From Acorus gramineus (lineage: Eukaryota > Streptophyta > Magnoliopsida > Acorales > Acoraceae): 64,000 bases of DNA. Positions 11,960 to 24,310 of this stretch are shown in pieces. Positions within the stretch are counted from its first letter, which is position 1, and each line of letters opens with the position of its first letter. Where the stretch lies: NCBI GenBank assembly GCA_030737835.1, contig CM060856.1:18455116-18519115 (forward strand). The letters are read 5' to 3'. Below the pieces are notes generated by a model, which saw nothing but the letters and a program-made list of their open reading frames with translations, was not told the origin of the DNA and did not search any database. The position numbers and the translations under genes are program-made.

Positions 11960-12012
11960 TTTGCCCCACCGCGTCACACACAGCAGTAACGCAAGAAGGG
12001 GTTCCGTAACAG

Positions 12013-12014
<2 letters not shown>

Positions 12015-12057
<43 letters not shown>
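12015..12057. repeat. (GA)n microsatellite
   Basis: An uninterrupted GA dinucleotide run of about 43 bp. It sits just upstream of leader-like sequence and could be polymorphic. Confidence 0.95.
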
Positions 12058-12059
<2 letters not shown>

Positions 12060-12061
<2 letters not shown>

Positions 12062-12480
12062 CGAGAGAAAAACGAGGAGCAGTCCTTTTCAGATTCTTCG
12101 ACGGATTTCGATTTATATTGAAGTTGTGTTCTCCATATTGTTTGGAAGGTTTATTTAGGGTTTATTGAAATAACCCTATAGGTTTATTGAAATAACCCTA
12201 TATGCATATTTCATCATTGTATTCATCAAGTTTTGGACAAAACTTGAGAACAATATTATCATAATTATTTGATATAATGGATTGTTGCCGGAGTGCACCG
12301 TGGATGTAGGCTTAAGCCAAACTACGTTAAATTGGGTGTTTCATGTAGTTGTTTGTTTTTATATTTTATCGATTGCGTCGGTAATTGCTTCGTGCTATGT
12401 ATATATTATTCTGCATAATTATTATCTAATTCGCACAAATAAAATTATTTGGGAATTCCAACAAGTGGTATCGGAGCGAT
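12060..12480 (+). mobile_element. Possible LTR end plus primer-site remnant
   Basis: The stretch ends gggaattccaaca followed by TGGTATCGGAGCG at 12466-12478, which resembles a retroelement primer site one base off the usual TGGTATCAGAGC. The preceding sequence would be the LTR tail. A 22-bp unit (ggtttattgaaataacccta core) is repeated twice in tandem at about 12159-12202. No partner LTR or coding remnant was found nearby, so at most this is a solo or broken end. Confidence 0.35.
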
Positions 12481-12794
12481 TCCCGACAAACACGGCACGG
12501 AATGTTAAGGTATATGGACCGTGCACGTTCAGTTGGTTGTTTACTTATAGCCTTGGACATCGACCATTACATGTGCTCAACGCCATGTACGAATATTGAT
12601 TGGGATCCACCATGGCCCATACATCTCCACGATGGTTTTTCTAGGAGATACACACAATTCACTAAAATATATAACTCATTTTTATAAAAATACATGCTTT
12701 GTTATACATGAAATATACCCCTTCAGAAAGAAAGAAAAAAGAAAAGAAAAAGCAAAGCATGTGAAGACTACAAAAAGGGCAAGATAAGACTTAA

Positions 12795-12990
12795 ATAACA
12801 TTATTTTTTCTATCCATAAGTGACCATAACACAACGGTCACGGCTTACCTATGTTATTAAGGGTAGGTCATGATATCAAGTCTTGATGTTAACTTAATTC
12901 CTGTGTCTTTTTGTGGGTTTGGAGGTACACAGGTGAAGGCGACCTACACAGCTCGATCGTAAGGCCAGTTACCAGGGTCTCTCAATTATA
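12795..12990 (+). mobile_element. Possible tRNA-derived SINE remnant
   Basis: Contains cataacacaacggtcacggc, which resembles a pol III A box as seen in plant SINEs, and atatcaagtcttgatg about 45 bp further on as a poor B box. The unit is followed by gggtttggaggtacacagg. Weak case: no second copy and no clear target duplication in the window. Confidence 0.25.
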
Positions 12991-13664
12991 AATATATATA
13001 TATAAAATATTGGCAGATATTCATGTCCACCCCTCAATTTATTGAATATCCATATAACCCCTTCACAAAGGTGGAACGAATTCAAAATTTAATAAACAAT
13101 TTGAATTTAACATAAAGATAAATGAGTTCATAAGTCATTTCTAGTAAACTTGTAGATCAGTAAAAATTCAAAAACAGACAAAAGATCAGGTTTTTTTTTC
13201 TTCTAGAAAATACATTACTGAAGCTGTGTCCAACGGTCATTTAGAAAATAAAAACTATCTATTATCGAATTTGAGTCAATCTTTTCAGCAAATTCTGCAT
13301 TTCTGAACTCTGTCTATAACTGATAGTTCAGGTATAATAAAAAGTCAAGGGAAAAAAAAGACCAGATTTTAGGGGTAAATAATAATAATAAAAAATCTAG
13401 AAATAAAAAAAAATTAGACCCTTAATTAAGGGGTATTTGAACAATTCACCCAAAATCAATTTATGTGAACAATAACCTTATTGACCCACCCAAAGATTTG
13501 AAAATTTGAAACCCACTATAGATAGAACAAGATAATTCAGTCCCAGAAACAGCAACAGAAACCCAATAAAAAAAAATAGAGAGAAAAGAAAGTCATCAGA
13601 GGAGACAAAATTATGAAGAAATGACCTGAATATTGAAAAACTTCCATAAAATATCATCAAATCA

Positions 13665-13913
13665 CTAATACATTGAAAATAAAAAACACAGACCCAAAAA
13701 AAAAATCAAAACTTTACCAAAACATAACCCGTTTAACATTGATAACACAAACCCAGAAACAAAGAACAACCCAAGACTCAAAATTTCAACAGAAACCAGC
13801 AAGAACAGAAACCCATTTAGAACACTCACATGTGACGAAATTCCGATATCAGAATCGGTTCTGAGACCCAATTTTTCCATGCTCTGCGCTGCTTTATCAC
13901 TATCTTCCATCAC
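13665..13913 (-). pseudogene. Exon-like fragment of an unknown gene
   Basis: On the minus strand an ATG at 13913 opens MMEDSDKAAQSMEKLGLRTD and continues through a normal-looking polar stretch to SSH, after which a strong donor CAT|GTGAGTG lies at about 13829. Beyond that the translation turns to hydrophobic Phe/Leu/Val typical of a T-rich plant intron. So the coding part would be about 13831-13913, the first exon of a gene, with a CT-rich leader above it. No second exon was found downstream. I do not recognise the protein. It may be a captured gene fragment or the start of a decayed gene. Confidence 0.4.
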
Positions 13914-13965
13914 AACTTTTTATTTTGAAAAATTGCATCCAAAGAGAGAAGAGATATAGAGTGTT

Positions 13966-13985
13966 GGGGGGGGGGGGGGGGGGGG
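13966..13985. repeat. G20 homopolymer
   Basis: A run of 20 G on the plus strand. Similar runs at 17283 (12 G) and 24006 (18 G) also lie in repeat-bearing stretches. Length is likely to vary or be misassembled. Confidence 0.9.
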
Positions 13986-14126
13986 AGCTATAGCCTGGCC
14001 TAGTCTGCTTGTAGATCCGCTCATGCCCTTTCATTTTAGAAAATACCCAACATGAGAGAGACGAAAATACCCGTAACACCCTTTCTGAGTCTAAATAATT
14101 TTAGAAAAAAACCTCTCCAAACATTT

Positions 14127-14984
14127 CACTCCTGATAAAAGGTCGCCACCCTCCTCCAGGTCATCCACATTTGTAGCCGATTCGGCCGATGATCACATTT
14201 GATCGCCGTCATATCTCCTTGCCTCGCTATTTCTTCTTGATGCCCTTTCCTCTCTCGCCATTACTTCTCCATTGCGTCTTTGCTACTCTCTTCCATTCAA
14301 GAAAGGTATGTGTTTGCACTCCATTGGACACTATCTCCTAATTGTTGGGGGAAGTTATTATCACCCCATGACATATTCACCCCACCCCACATTAAATATT
14401 AAAATAATATTGTTATTAGTTTCTAGATGTAACCAAACCCACCCCATGTTAATTTAACCCACCTCAATCATTGAATCGGCAATTAAGATGTCACCAAACG
14501 TTAATATTGTCAACACTAGTAATGTCGATGTATGTACTAGACCTACTGTCTTAGTTTTTTTCGACTCGACAATACTAATGTCGACAGAGGTTGATATTGT
14601 CGACACTACTATTGTCGATGAATGTACTGGACCTATTGTCTTTGTTTATCTTCATTCGACAATCCAAATGTTGAAAGAAGTTGATATAGTTGACATTACT
14701 ATTGTCGATGTATATATTGGATCTACTGTCTTGGTTCTGTTTGATTCGACAATCCAACTGTCTACAGAATCTAAGATTGTCGACATTACTAGTGTCAAAC
14801 CAAGTAGACAAGGAAAACTCTTAGCTGATTCAGTCCTGTGCCAGCGATTGCTCAAAACCTACCCATTCAACAAGTACATTTCAGAATCATTGATATTAAA
14901 TTTATATGGTTTGAAATAAGCACTACATTGACTAACATTCAATAAGATTCGAATATATTGTGAATCCTCAACCAAGGAATCACT
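14127..14984. repeat. 858-bp tandem duplication, unit 1
   Basis: Repeated head to tail at 14985-15842 with an offset of exactly 858 bp and no difference that I could find. The translated frames inside (61, 143, 78 and 67 codons) are identical in the two units. The borders share a short CACTC/CAC microhomology, which fits slippage or unequal exchange. The unit spans the left end of the terminal-inverted-repeat element and about 217 bp of flank. Confidence 0.95.
14488..14813 (+). repeat. 90-bp minisatellite, 3.6 copies (repeated at 15346-15671)
   Basis: Units begin at 14488, 14578, 14668 and 14758 (the last partial). Each holds attgtcgacactac-type motifs that are nearly palindromic around gtcgac. 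The period is a multiple of three, so the 143-codon frame across it shows a 30-residue repeat (VDIVD...TIVD...STIQ) without stops. The whole array is duplicated by the 858-bp event. No known protein family is recognised, so coding is unproven. Confidence 0.85.
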
Positions 14985-15842
14985 CACTCCTGATAAAAGG
15001 TCGCCACCCTCCTCCAGGTCATCCACATTTGTAGCCGATTCGGCCGATGATCACATTTGATCGCCGTCATATCTCCTTGCCTCGCTATTTCTTCTTGATG
15101 CCCTTTCCTCTCTCGCCATTACTTCTCCATTGCGTCTTTGCTACTCTCTTCCATTCAAGAAAGGTATGTGTTTGCACTCCATTGGACACTATCTCCTAAT
15201 TGTTGGGGGAAGTTATTATCACCCCATGACATATTCACCCCACCCCACATTAAATATTAAAATAATATTGTTATTAGTTTCTAGATGTAACCAAACCCAC
15301 CCCATGTTAATTTAACCCACCTCAATCATTGAATCGGCAATTAAGATGTCACCAAACGTTAATATTGTCAACACTAGTAATGTCGATGTATGTACTAGAC
15401 CTACTGTCTTAGTTTTTTTCGACTCGACAATACTAATGTCGACAGAGGTTGATATTGTCGACACTACTATTGTCGATGAATGTACTGGACCTATTGTCTT
15501 TGTTTATCTTCATTCGACAATCCAAATGTTGAAAGAAGTTGATATAGTTGACATTACTATTGTCGATGTATATATTGGATCTACTGTCTTGGTTCTGTTT
15601 GATTCGACAATCCAACTGTCTACAGAATCTAAGATTGTCGACATTACTAGTGTCAAACCAAGTAGACAAGGAAAACTCTTAGCTGATTCAGTCCTGTGCC
15701 AGCGATTGCTCAAAACCTACCCATTCAACAAGTACATTTCAGAATCATTGATATTAAATTTATATGGTTTGAAATAAGCACTACATTGACTAACATTCAA
15801 TAAGATTCGAATATATTGTGAATCCTCAACCAAGGAATCACT
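14985..15842. repeat. 858-bp tandem duplication, unit 2
   Basis: Second copy of the unit; the match extends 3 bp further, to 15845, because of the CAC microhomology. Such perfect identity next to old, decayed repeats means a very young event, gene conversion, or an assembly error. Confidence 0.95.
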
Positions 15843-16289
15843 CACAACCTGGTAGCCATGGTAACATTTAAAATTGATAAACTCAAATTTTTTTAAGTTA
15901 GAACCTGATAACCATCACATCCAAAACAAGTACCTACAACATTTGATTCAGTTGTTCAAATAAAATAGTTCAAAAAACTTTGAATAACAACCATTACATG
16001 CGAAGTCAAAATATACAAAAAAAAGCATATGATTGGCTCATTTGATACATGGATGTAATTAGTGCTCAACAAGAGGATGATCGAACAAAAAAAAAAACAT
16101 TCATGAAAACTGTTGACACATTAGACTTAATTCAGTGTTGCGAAGAACGATCATTCTCTCTCTTACTGCGATGTTCCCTAGTCCCCAATGTGGCAGAAGA
16201 GAACGAAGCAAGAAGAGGCGTGCTATCTTGACAGTAGTTAATTACATTCTGCATGTGTCTGTAAAATGTCAAATTTACACTTACCTTAC

Positions 16290-16499
16290 CGTTCCAAATA
16301 CAGTATGCCAGATGGTGTCGATAATCTACAAGAAGATCATTATTTATTGGTCCACCTTGCAAAGAACCCTCCAAGCTGACCTCATCGATCTCTAAATCTT
16401 TCTCTACATCTTCTACCACCACTTCCTCTTCTTGTGGGTCCTCAACAACAATTTGAGAACTTGAAGGTGCATCTTTCAATCTACTCTTCCGATTGGAAG
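16290..16499 (-). pseudogene. Exon with plant-mobile-domain-like start
   Basis: On the minus strand an acceptor (cctgtag) at 16500 precedes an open exon reading KDAPSSSQIVVEDPQEEE, an acidic linker, then SLQGGPINNDLL and YRHHLAYCIWNG, with a donor G|GTAAGG at 16290. GGP followed by an H-A-x-x-IW-G block resembles the beginning of the plant mobile domain (MAIN/MAIL family; also carried by some Mutator elements). Only this exon was found, so it is a fragment inside the inverted-repeat element. Assignment is from motif memory. Confidence 0.45.
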
Positions 16500-17485
16500 C
16501 TACAGGTCAACTTCAAAGTCATATTGGATTAGCAAAACATAAGAGGAAATGACAATCATAATCAATTAATAGTGGTTCTTAATGAACATTTTTTTTTATT
16601 ATTAACTGAATTTTAGAGGAACAATTAGTTGTTGGTAACTCTTTTGAAATCCATTTGTTTTTGTTTTGTTATGTGAGTCAACAAATTTTAGTTACAAGTT
16701 TGTTGGAGCAACATTGGATTTTGAGTTCAATATATATTAGTTTGTATTTGGACTTTGAAATTACATGAATAAAAAATGTAACAAACCTAACAAGCAAAAT
16801 CCATCACTAGGCCAACAAAAAAAAAAATGGTGAAAGATGAAATAAACATTTCCTTATCCAATAAATATGAAATCACTTTCAACAACAATTTCCAATCAAG
16901 CATTAACCAACAAACCTAAAAATCGGGTTATGTTTGAAAATAAAATCTAGGGTTTCTTATATATAAAATTTATACAAGAAAAATTAGCAAAAATGTGACC
17001 TAAACATAAGTATAACATGTAGAAGAAAAAAAAGAAGAGAAAAACAAAGGGACGTAACCTTCTTCTTTCAATATGGAGCATAGAATGGTGGACGCTAGAA
17101 GTAAGCCACAATAGAGATGTGGAATAAGGAGAGGTGGCACTAGGAGTTAGGCGCAGACGGCCGTCGAGGAGGCCTCTCAATAGGGGAACGGCCGTTGGAG
17201 GCAGAGATAGGAGAGGGAGGGGATATTAGGGATGGAATCGATGGATGGAGATAGGGGAAAAGGAGGAGATGAGAAAATATGTGGGGGGGGGGGGTGGTGT
17301 TGCAATAGTAGTTTTGTGATATATATAACGGGGTGGGATTGATTTTCATTAATTTTTCATGTGGTGGGTTAGTTAACGGGGTGGGGGTGAATATGTCATT
17401 TAAGTGGGGTGGTGGTATTAGCGCCCCTCCCCCCCATTGTTTTCATGCCATTTGATGATTTCAAATTCAAAGATTATTTTAAAAT

Positions 17486-17880
17486 TTCAGTATCAATTGG
17501 GCACTTTGGGATACACTCCAAGCCTGAAATTCATTTTGTACAAGATTTGTCGTGGTAAATCTCAATCTTGATCTATGTATGAATTAGAACTTTTTTGCAT
17601 TGCTTGTTTATTTACTTCAGCCCTTGTCCTCCTTTGAATCTCATTATCAAACTTATTTGTGTCAAATGGTATTCAGATTTTATTTTAAAAAAAAAAATTT
17701 AAGTAATGATAGAGTATTTTGGGATATACTTCAAACCTTAATTTCACTTTGTACAAGATTTGTAGTGATAAATCTCAATTTTAAGCTATGTATGAATACA
17801 ATTTTTTTTTTGGCATAAATTATTTACTCCAGCCCTTGTTCTCCTTTAAATTTTATTATCAAACTGATTTGTAACATTGT
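17486..17880. repeat. Diverged tandem duplication, period about 213 bp
   Basis: The sequence around ttgggatacactccaa (17506) through acttcagcccttgtcctcc reappears from about 17717 (ttgggatatacttcaa through actccagcccttgttctcc). The two copies show many substitutions and small indels, so the duplication is old. Not coding. Confidence 0.8.
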
Positions 17881-20800
17881 AACCGTTAAAACTCATATAG
17901 TTGAGGAACAAGAAGATAAAGTTTGGACCGTTGGGGAAGAAGAAGAGAAAGTTTCGAGTGTTTTTTTTATTATTATTGAGAAAGGCATTTTGATTATTTT
18001 TGTGGATCCTTTTGAATTTTTTAAAACAATTGAAGAATATATGCATATAAGAATTTAACTCTAATAGAATATTTCAGACATATCCGAAAGCAACTCGGGG
18101 AGGGGGTGGGGGGGGTGTGGAGTAACTATTGGAGGATTATATGTATTTAACCCTTTCGAAAAGCTATCAATAAAAGGTTTCTATTATTTTTATTGTTATT
18201 ATTTTATTTTTTTGGGTGTGAAATAAAGGGTTCCCTGCTGCAGAGAACACTAGCATACAAAGCCCACAACATCGATCATCTAAAGGACAACATGATGACA
18301 CCAAAAAATTTACAAATACTAAATACTAAAACCATCTAAAAATCGAGGAAAAAATTAGATTTAAAATTTGGGGACCGATGTACCCACACCACGTAGTTAA
18401 AAGCCACCCAATTAAAATATTATAACAACGGTTTGTTGTTCTTTTAAAATGGAGGAAACCCACCCCCACTTAAGCCCTGGTCGACAAGTAATGTGTCTGC
18501 AACTTAATGCTTGGTCAATCGTCGGCCAGTCGAGCAAACTTATTGCCCTCGAGTAGATTTATGTCGAGCTATTAAGCCTAGTTCAACGATACATTGATCG
18601 ATCAATTGGTTATCTATTTAACAAGCCATCAGTTGAACAATGTGAAAATGTCCTCTGGACCTTTTTGGTAATCGTTCAATAGGTAATTTGTTGTGTTATT
18701 AGCACAGATTGACATTAACCTTGTCGAGCAAGTTGAACAAAATATGATAGTAATCTGGTCGAATGGACAAAAAAACAACATCCAGATAACCAAACAATGC
18801 AATCTATTCCAAATCTATCTCACATGATAAGCATGGGTGACAAGACGAGTCATAATACTCAGCCCCAAAATATAAACCCCACTCACAAGCTCCATGAGTT
18901 ATCATCATCTCATTGGTTGGCTTGTTGATTTTTCAAAAAGATAAAATGGCCAAATACAAATATGTCTTTAATTAAAAATCTCTTCCATTAACCCAAATCC
19001 CCCTTTTTTCTATAAACAATTACTAATTTTCCATGGTTACACTAAAATTTATGTATTTTAAAATTTGAATTTTGAAATCCTTATCTAGTAACTGAATTTT
19101 TTATTTCAGTTACACCCAAATCTTACTTAAATTACACCAAAACTTACTTAAATTATTTTTTTGTCAAAATCCATCAAACGGCCACTCTTTTTTTTTAAAA
19201 AAAAATTACATTCGTACTATATACATTTTTTTAAAGAATGTTATTAACTACACATTATAGCATTTGACAAACATCTTTTCAATTTAAATAAATAAACCAT
19301 CTCTTAAAATGCAAATACATTTCTTAAATGTTTATATTCTTTACAATTATTTGTTATATTCACATAAACATTGTTACATTTGCATAATTATAACATAACT
19401 GTTTTACATTCCATAAAATGTTTAAACAATTTTAAAACAGATCCTCTCTTCAATAGTCACTTATATTTTATGAAAAATATCAAACATCTTTTTTTGTTGT
19501 GAGTTACATTTAACAAATATTACAATAAACTATTTGATTCATTTTCATAAAAATTGTTACATTTACATAAATGTAACATAACAATGACATTTACCTAAAT
19601 GTTTTGCATTCCATGCAATTTACATGTAGTTGACTGTTACATTTTATGAATGTAACAAATATAAATCAATACATGCATGCGGTTGACTGTTGCATTTACG
19701 AATGTAATAAAAATAACACAAATTAAAAAAATAACTATTTACATTGTCAACAATATAGAAGTAGCATAAAACAAACTACCAATATATAAAATATAACAGT
19801 ATCGAATGTTACATTTAGATATTGAAACAAAAACAAATCAAACTGTGGAAAATGACATTCAATACATGAAAAAAAATTTGTGTTCAAACATTTAAAACAA
19901 AAGGCAAAACACAAATCAATTACGAATCCAATAATGTCAAACCTGATCCGAGAGACATTGAGGTGAAATCCAAATAAAAAAATCATAATTTCTTGCCTTC
20001 CAAAATCTCAAAAATAACTTTCCGATCTGCTCCCACGTGTTTTCCATAAACAAAATCAGTTGTGAAATTCAAATATCAATTAATATTGTTGCATGATTTT
20101 CAGAATCAATTAATGGTAAAGAAATATAAGATTTTTAAAATTAAATAATACTCCACGATCATAGGGATACATGTTGAGATAGTTATCAAGTAAATGATAT
20201 AATAGACAATGTCCTATTGCCACATCATAGGAGGAAACATTTAAAGCCTGTGAAGTTAGAGCCTGTTACAAGACGTACGAGGAAACATTTTCCATCAAAA
20301 TGCAATCATTCATCACATACAATCAAGACCTATTCCAAAAATAAGTTCCAATTTATCTGGGACGAGCAAAACCATAAGTAACGTAAGAAGATTGTTTTTG
20401 GTTTATTTAATGTTAACCCTGCTTTCAGCCATGCTTTGAGAAGAAGATCCTTCAATATACCCAAATCAACCATATAACCAAATCTGCAAGTGTAGGAGAA
20501 TGACGAGGTTAAGCTTTTCAATCACATATATATGGTTTCTAATGTGAAACAATAGGATTGCCAAAAAAAAAAAAACACACACACACTAGGATTTCCAAAA
20601 CATATTCCATTCATGGAGTGTATATATAAGCTTCCATATTAGAAACATTTAACATTCTATGTAATCTTCCCGATATAGTTACATAGAATCTTTCACATTA
20701 AGATTCATTATATATTCTATGAATGCCATTAAATACATGAAAATTGTAAACAAGTTGTCGACTCTAAAAAAACAAAAACAAACAAACTGAAACAATGTCT

Positions 20801-21588
20801 TTTATGTCGGACATGCCCCTTGCAATGTCTCTCTGCGAACATCTTGGATGCCCTGTGCACTGTCTTCCGCCATGTTTGCACAATCAACTAATTTTTTTAA
20901 AAAAATCCAAATTTCCGTCATTTATATTAAAGACACACTACTTCTCTAGTTGTTCAAACTTCAAAAAAAAAAAAAAAAAAAAAAAAAAGAAGGAACAACA
21001 GCCTACATAAAAAGCTAGTATCATAGCCTTTCCGTTATAATCCCCCATTCATTAAGATAACCATTTTGGATGTCTTTATTTTGCATCACAACCTTCTTGA
21101 TATAAACCTCCATTCATTGATACTGGCATTGCTTCATTATACTACCTTTGATTGGAATCCCCAAAAATAAAATCCTTCCAAAAAAAAAAAAAAAGGAGAA
21201 AGGGAATCGTTATATACAGAGCTTGTTTTGACATCTATATGCAACATCATCTGATTATTCCTTGATCAATTCAAACCTGTTTTGAAGAAAGAGAGAGCGC
21301 TTACCAAAGATGAAGAGATTTGAAAACCCCGACAGAGCGGAGCACCGATGGTCATTGCTCGGCAGATGTGGTTGTGTGAAGCAGGTGGTTAGTCAATGCA
21401 GAGGAGAGACAGGAGGAGGGACACAAGAAAGAAACGTGTGTTTTGATAAAGGGTAGTTTTGTATTTTGTTTTTTTTACCATTTGTAAAAGTCAAACAAAG
21501 AGCTAATGAAAAACTAACACCTAATGGGGCTTGTCATGGGACTTAGAACTTGGGGCCTAGATAACATGAAAAAAAAACCATTGAACAC
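17881..21588. other. No gene seen (AT-rich, simple repeats)
   Basis: Mostly unique AT-rich DNA. Between about 19500 and 19720 acattta/ataaatgtaac motifs recur in both orientations. A-runs occur at about 20961-20988 (with one interruption) and 21181-21194. An exon-like splice donor (agcgcttaccaaag on the plus strand, minus-strand CTTTG|GTAAGC) lies near 21300 but no exon could be read from it. Confidence 0.5.
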
Positions 21589-21893
21589 CTAAATTTCAAT
21601 GGAAAAGAACATGAAGAAGAAGAGGAGGAAATAACGTGAAGAAGAAGATATAAAGGAATGCATATAAAAAACTATAGGTGGGTGTCCATACTGGCGGCGT
21701 GGAGTGATGGGAAGAACGGCAATAGGGAGAAGAAGAAGAGACAGAAGGACGAGAGAAGGTAAATGGGAAAATGCTTGGGGTGGGTTTTCATTGCCTTGTT
21801 TCACATATCTATGGAGGGGTGGGTTAAGTGATTGAAAAAAATTAACGGGGTGGGTTTCTTGTTGCATGGTGTGGGTGTAACCGCCCCCTTAAA
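21589..21893 (+). mobile_element. End fragment related to the inverted-repeat elements
   Basis: The stretch 21820-21893 contains ggggtgggttaagtgattg, aacggggtgggt and a terminal gtgtaaccgccccc. It resembles the right ends at 17364-17430 and 32860-32903. The matching left end was not located, so this may be a truncated or diverged copy. Confidence 0.45.
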
Positions 21894-23717
21894 ATTTTAA
21901 TTGAATTACATACTTACATACTCATTTTCATCATACATTAGTTTAACTTCAAAGTTCAAATTCGAATTAGTAATGCTTAATTACAATGTAAAACATATTT
22001 AAATGAAGTTTGAAACTATACAGAAACCCAAACACCTTCAATTGAATGTTAGTTTTTGACTTAACAGTTCAGTATTTCTCTAAATGGTATTTTTGAGTGA
22101 AACGCTCGAGTCAGTAACTGTCACAGGAAAATTTACTTCTACAGGAGTTTTTAATATGCAAATCTTAATATAGAGTTCACAACCTGATTTTATTACTTTA
22201 AAATCTCCTTGGCATGTTAACACTTTTGCTTATTACTTCCACCATCATAAATGCTTCATAAATATCTATGATGCATCATTGGTACAAAACCACTGATCGT
22301 GAGATGTATTGCAATAAGTTCAAACTAGCATGAACAGATCACAATTTCATTGCAGTTCTATCCTGATCAGGATAACCAACAAAAAGAATAACCAAACATA
22401 CCTCAGGCAAATGTAAAGAAATGTGTGCAGTTTCACAACTTGTTATAACAAGCTACGAGCTCCTTAAATAGTTGTGAGAATATTTCTTAATTTATAAGCC
22501 ACTACAGGAGATAAGACACTCTTTACGATGTCACTAATTCATGAGCACGACATAAATTAAAATCAGCCAGACATGTAATGTCCATTCAGAAAAACTAGGC
22601 TACGATTGGAATGTTTCAGGCTTTCATGTCATTTACGGATAGATATCATCCAATCAGATCCATGGCGGACCATATTTAGTAGGAGTATGCAAAATACTTT
22701 CTTAATAGCAAAGATGAAGACTTTTGACCTGATCAGGAAGGTCTCCTTTATGATTGTGAATAGACAGATGAATTCCAAAGTTCTGAATTGTCAGTCAATT
22801 TATACTTTAAAAAACAATTCAAATGGCAAAGAAATAGAAGCAGAAAAATTTATCAGGGAGAAAATATTCTACCGTTTCGGAAGACTAATAATGTGCTTGT
22901 CATCATTTATAGAAGCTTAAATATTCAGGTCCAATTAGAAAAACAATCCCTGACCAAGTGAACATAACACATAAATCATCTTAAGGAAACATATGGTCAA
23001 GATAATAACAAAACTTTTATTAATTAAAAGTAAACATCAAGATCCCAATTTTTTAACAAAGATGCCATATAAAGAAGAAAGACGCAAAATTCTGCTTGAA
23101 GTTGTGAATCAATGCAATTTAAAAGAAAACCAATCCATTGAGCTGGTTATCATTTAGAAAAAACTCACTGTTGTTTTGTGAAATGTTCTTCAATCAGTCC
23201 GCCGACCAGGGAGAAACATCCGTCGTCCATTCAACAATTTTAAAAATCATAAGAACTGATGCATGTTTAAAAAGTTTTGTAAAATATTTATTTATATAAA
23301 CTATGTCAAAGATTATAAGCTTCATTCTATATATTATAACAGGATAAGACATTCATTAGAAACCTGGAAAAAATCCAAAATAACATATGAGCATAGCAAG
23401 TGCATTAATGGTAGGAGAAACATTTGAGAATGGCACCTATAAAACCTGTTTGGATAACCCTGTGGGTTTCTCTGTCATTTAACTGGAAAGGTAGGTGTTC
23501 TGGATGTATAGGGAATCAAATTTGATGTTAAAATTTAAAATCTAAACCATTTAATCCTCAAACTACACTTACATGATGTCAAAATTTTGTTTTGATCTAA
23601 AGGTCATAACACTTCATCTAAGCCATAAAAACTGTAGCCAACTACCATCCAACTAAACAAATGTTGCCAAAAATATCCATCTATCCATCCACTCAAGTGC
23701 AATGAATTAGTTGTATA
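21894..23717. other. No gene seen
   Basis: AT-rich, stop-filled sequence. The 104-codon frame at 22606-22920 matches no family I know and has no supporting splice or codon signal. Confidence 0.5.
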
Positions 23718-24310
23718 GTTGTCTAGGCGGCCAAGCGAGCCTAGGTGGTGGCCATGCGCCTAACCGACTAGGTGAACCTAGGCAGTGCTTAATTACACAT
23801 GTATTTTTTAAGATTGTAATTTTATCAATGTTTACTACAAGTGAATCTAAAATGAGAATGTAAATTTATAAAAGAAAAGTGTTAAGGCTAGGATACAAAG
23901 TGTATTGAGGATTTGAGGGAAGGGGGAACAAATCTACTTTCCAACTAAGAAGTCTATGTGACGTTAGTTCTTCGATTTGTTGCGGCTTGTTCGACAGCAA
24001 AAAGAGGGGGGGGGGGGGGGGGGACTATTAAAAAAATTTCATCAATATATTTTAAATAATTATTTTTCTTCATCATGAGCCGGTGAATGCTATATTGATA
24101 ATTTTAGTTTTTTTAGTTATGTTAGCTTTTATAGTCAAAATAATTAGCTTAACTATCTATTTATATTTTTTTGGTCGGTACTATCTATTTATGTCGTTTT
24201 GAGTGTATACAGGCCCAGGTGCTCATCTAAAAAGCAGGAGTACCCCTAGGCCCTGGTGGACCACTTAGCCATCTAGACTTGCTCCCAGACACCTAAGATT
24301 AGTTGAATCC
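23718..24310. repeat. cctagg-type element with inverted ends, about 590 bp
   Basis: The left end is rich in aggcgg, gcctaggtgg and ccgactaggtg; the right end carries caggcccaggtg, cccctaggccctgg and gccatctagac in roughly inverted order. An AT-rich middle includes an 18-G run at 24006-24023. The style matches small non-autonomous DNA elements common in plants, but the termini are uncertain. Confidence 0.45.

Larger units (their letters stand above)
14344..17437 (-). mobile_element. Terminal-inverted-repeat element (Mutator-like?)
   Basis: The left end (14344-14400, copied at 15202-15258) and the right end (about 17364-17430) are inverted repeats: both carry ggggtgaatatgtcat in opposite orientation with ggtggg-type motifs around it, and the outermost bases are G/C-rich (ggggaag.../...gcgcccctcc). 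Long, imperfect ends and gene fragments inside suggest a Mutator-like non-autonomous element. Related ends occur at about 21820-21893 and 32860-32903. No transposase was seen. Target duplications are not clear because the outer bases are homopolymeric. Confidence 0.55.

Noticed and set aside
12282..12599. 105-codon plus-strand frame
   Set aside because: It spans the primer-site-like motif of a probable LTR remnant and has no recognisable domain.
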